NCBI RefSeq assembly: GCF_030463565.1
Contig: NC_134644.1
Location: 114,083,684 to 114,147,683 of the forward strand
Length of the DNA stretch: 64,000 bases
Reading direction: 5' to 3'
DNA from: Pelecanus crispus
Taxonomy: Eukaryota; Chordata; Aves; Pelecaniformes; Pelecanidae
Shown here: positions 63,152-64,000 of the stretch, in pieces
Numbering within the stretch: the first letter of the stretch is position 1
Layout of the letters: each line of letters opens with the position of its first letter
Notes under the pieces: generated by a model
Told to the model about the DNA's origin: nothing
The model's input: only the letters and a program-made list of their open reading frames with translations
Database searches by the model: none
Program-made: the position numbers and the translations under genes

Positions 63152-64000
63152 GTGGTGTCATTGATGTAGCTCTTTAAGACCTTCCTAATAAAAAATGCAT
63201 GCTTGTAGTGGTCCTCACACCACTCATTTTATAAAAATTTCCACTTAAATAGAAATTGTTGTTTTATATAAGAACATGTCATGGGGTGCATTTCAAACCA
63301 ATAATTCAGTAATACTAAACAGTTTATTTTCCTTTTTCAGCCAAGTAACATAAACAGCAAAAGACAGTTTTATTTCAAGGAAAGAAAAAATTGCTGAAAT
63401 GAAAAATACACTGGTATTCCTTAAAATTTATTTTCTTAATGTAGGATATGGTGGGTAATACCCACTTTCTTGTTAAAATCATCTATTTCTCTAAGAAACA
63501 AGATCACCAGAAAGAGAAGATTGCTGTTAATACAAGTCAGATATTTCATCACTTCAGCAAGACCAAAATTATAACTACTGATAAATACGAATATAATCTT
63601 ATTTTCTAATATATTTTAAACTGCATATGCTGATTAATTATATCATAAAATGTTTTCTATATGTATTTTAATGTTATTCAGAACTGATATTGATTGAGAC
63701 TCTTACAAAGAGTGATATAGAGGGATATCAAGCAAAACCTGTCTGAGGTGAAAACGTAAGTGCAATATCTGATGGAACTGCAGGGAGCATGACCGCTTAA
63801 AGTCAGTCTGCTGAGACCACAAAGAAGAGGTTCTTCAGAATCAGCTAAAGTACACATTGCTTTTATTGACTTTGTTAATTATTTGAATGTTCTGGCTAGG
63901 TGAATAAATCAATGGAAACAAGTTTTGGAAAGTTCAGACTATGTTAAATGGTAAACTACTTCTCTCAATATCGCCAAAGTTAAAGTTAATGTATTAATAT
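63152..64000 (+). other. CDH19: CDH19 intron 9, partial
   Basis: This is AT-rich intronic sequence up to the window edge. I searched for the next type II exon (end of EC5 and the membrane segment) and did not find it here. Confidence 0.8.

Larger units (their letters stand above)
28486..64000 (+). other. CDH19: CDH19 gene model, partial: nine coding exons and their introns
   Basis: This entry covers the whole visible gene. Nine exons join into one open frame of 1594 nt with lengths 198, 295, 120, 165, 185, 254, 137, 122 and 118. Several of these (295, 120, 254, 137, 122, 118) are, as I recall, the exon sizes typical of type II cadherin genes. The product is a calcium-dependent homophilic adhesion protein of the plasma membrane. 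CDH19 is known in mammals from neural crest-derived Schwann cell precursors. Assignment to CDH19 rather than CDH7 or CDH20 rests on remembered similarity to human CDH19: the MNC start, the LWPC signal-peptide end, the GAGS-FIIDE stretch, EPESEF-IKV, DIITN-ETQEGI and HHFYF. The last two coding exons (end of EC5, membrane segment, cytoplasmic tail) are not in the window, and the non-coding 5' exon was not located with confidence. Confidence 0.9.

Overview
This window is vertebrate nuclear DNA and almost certainly from a bird. It is AT-rich and intron-dominated, carries 3' and 5' fragments of CR1 LINEs (the main avian retrotransposon), and has LTR copies of a type I recognise from avian endogenous retroviruses. 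There are no operons, CRISPR arrays, rRNA genes or tRNA genes, and almost all open frames are chance ORFs. I cannot name the species.

The one host protein-coding gene I can support is a type II classical cadherin on the + strand, best called CDH19 (cadherin-19). Nine coding exons were placed at 28515-28712, 32594-32888, 39641-39760, 40590-40754, 41480-41664, 42870-43123, 46176-46312, 54683-54804 and 63034-63151. All have GT/AG borders and keep one reading frame (1594 nt, 531 codons plus one base). They encode the signal peptide, a short furin-cleaved prodomain, EC1 to EC4 and the start of EC5. The rest of EC5, the membrane segment and the catenin-binding tail lie beyond the right edge, so the gene is partial.

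Positions 1-28485 hold no recognisable protein gene. They are the 5' flank and/or first intron of the cadherin, with two outliers: a GC-rich 655-bp block at 7346-8000 flanked by a 6-bp direct repeat (ACAAGT), and a small CpG-bearing patch at about 10490-10770 that could be a promoter or non-coding first exon. The introns carry the mobile elements. Intron 1 has a CR1 endonuclease fragment, intron 3 a 170-bp internally deleted LTR with a near-perfect target-site duplication, and intron 6 a longer LTR of the same family. Intron 7 has a CR1 reverse-transcriptase and 3'-end fragment, and a GC-rich probable LTR split by a second CR1.

The least ordinary signals are several long, nearly perfect inverted repeats in otherwise unremarkable non-coding DNA (21757-21850, 46620-46704, 35320-35351, 51941-51979). 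I see no previously undescribed biological system here; the best leads are these hairpins and the unidentified GC-rich insertion.
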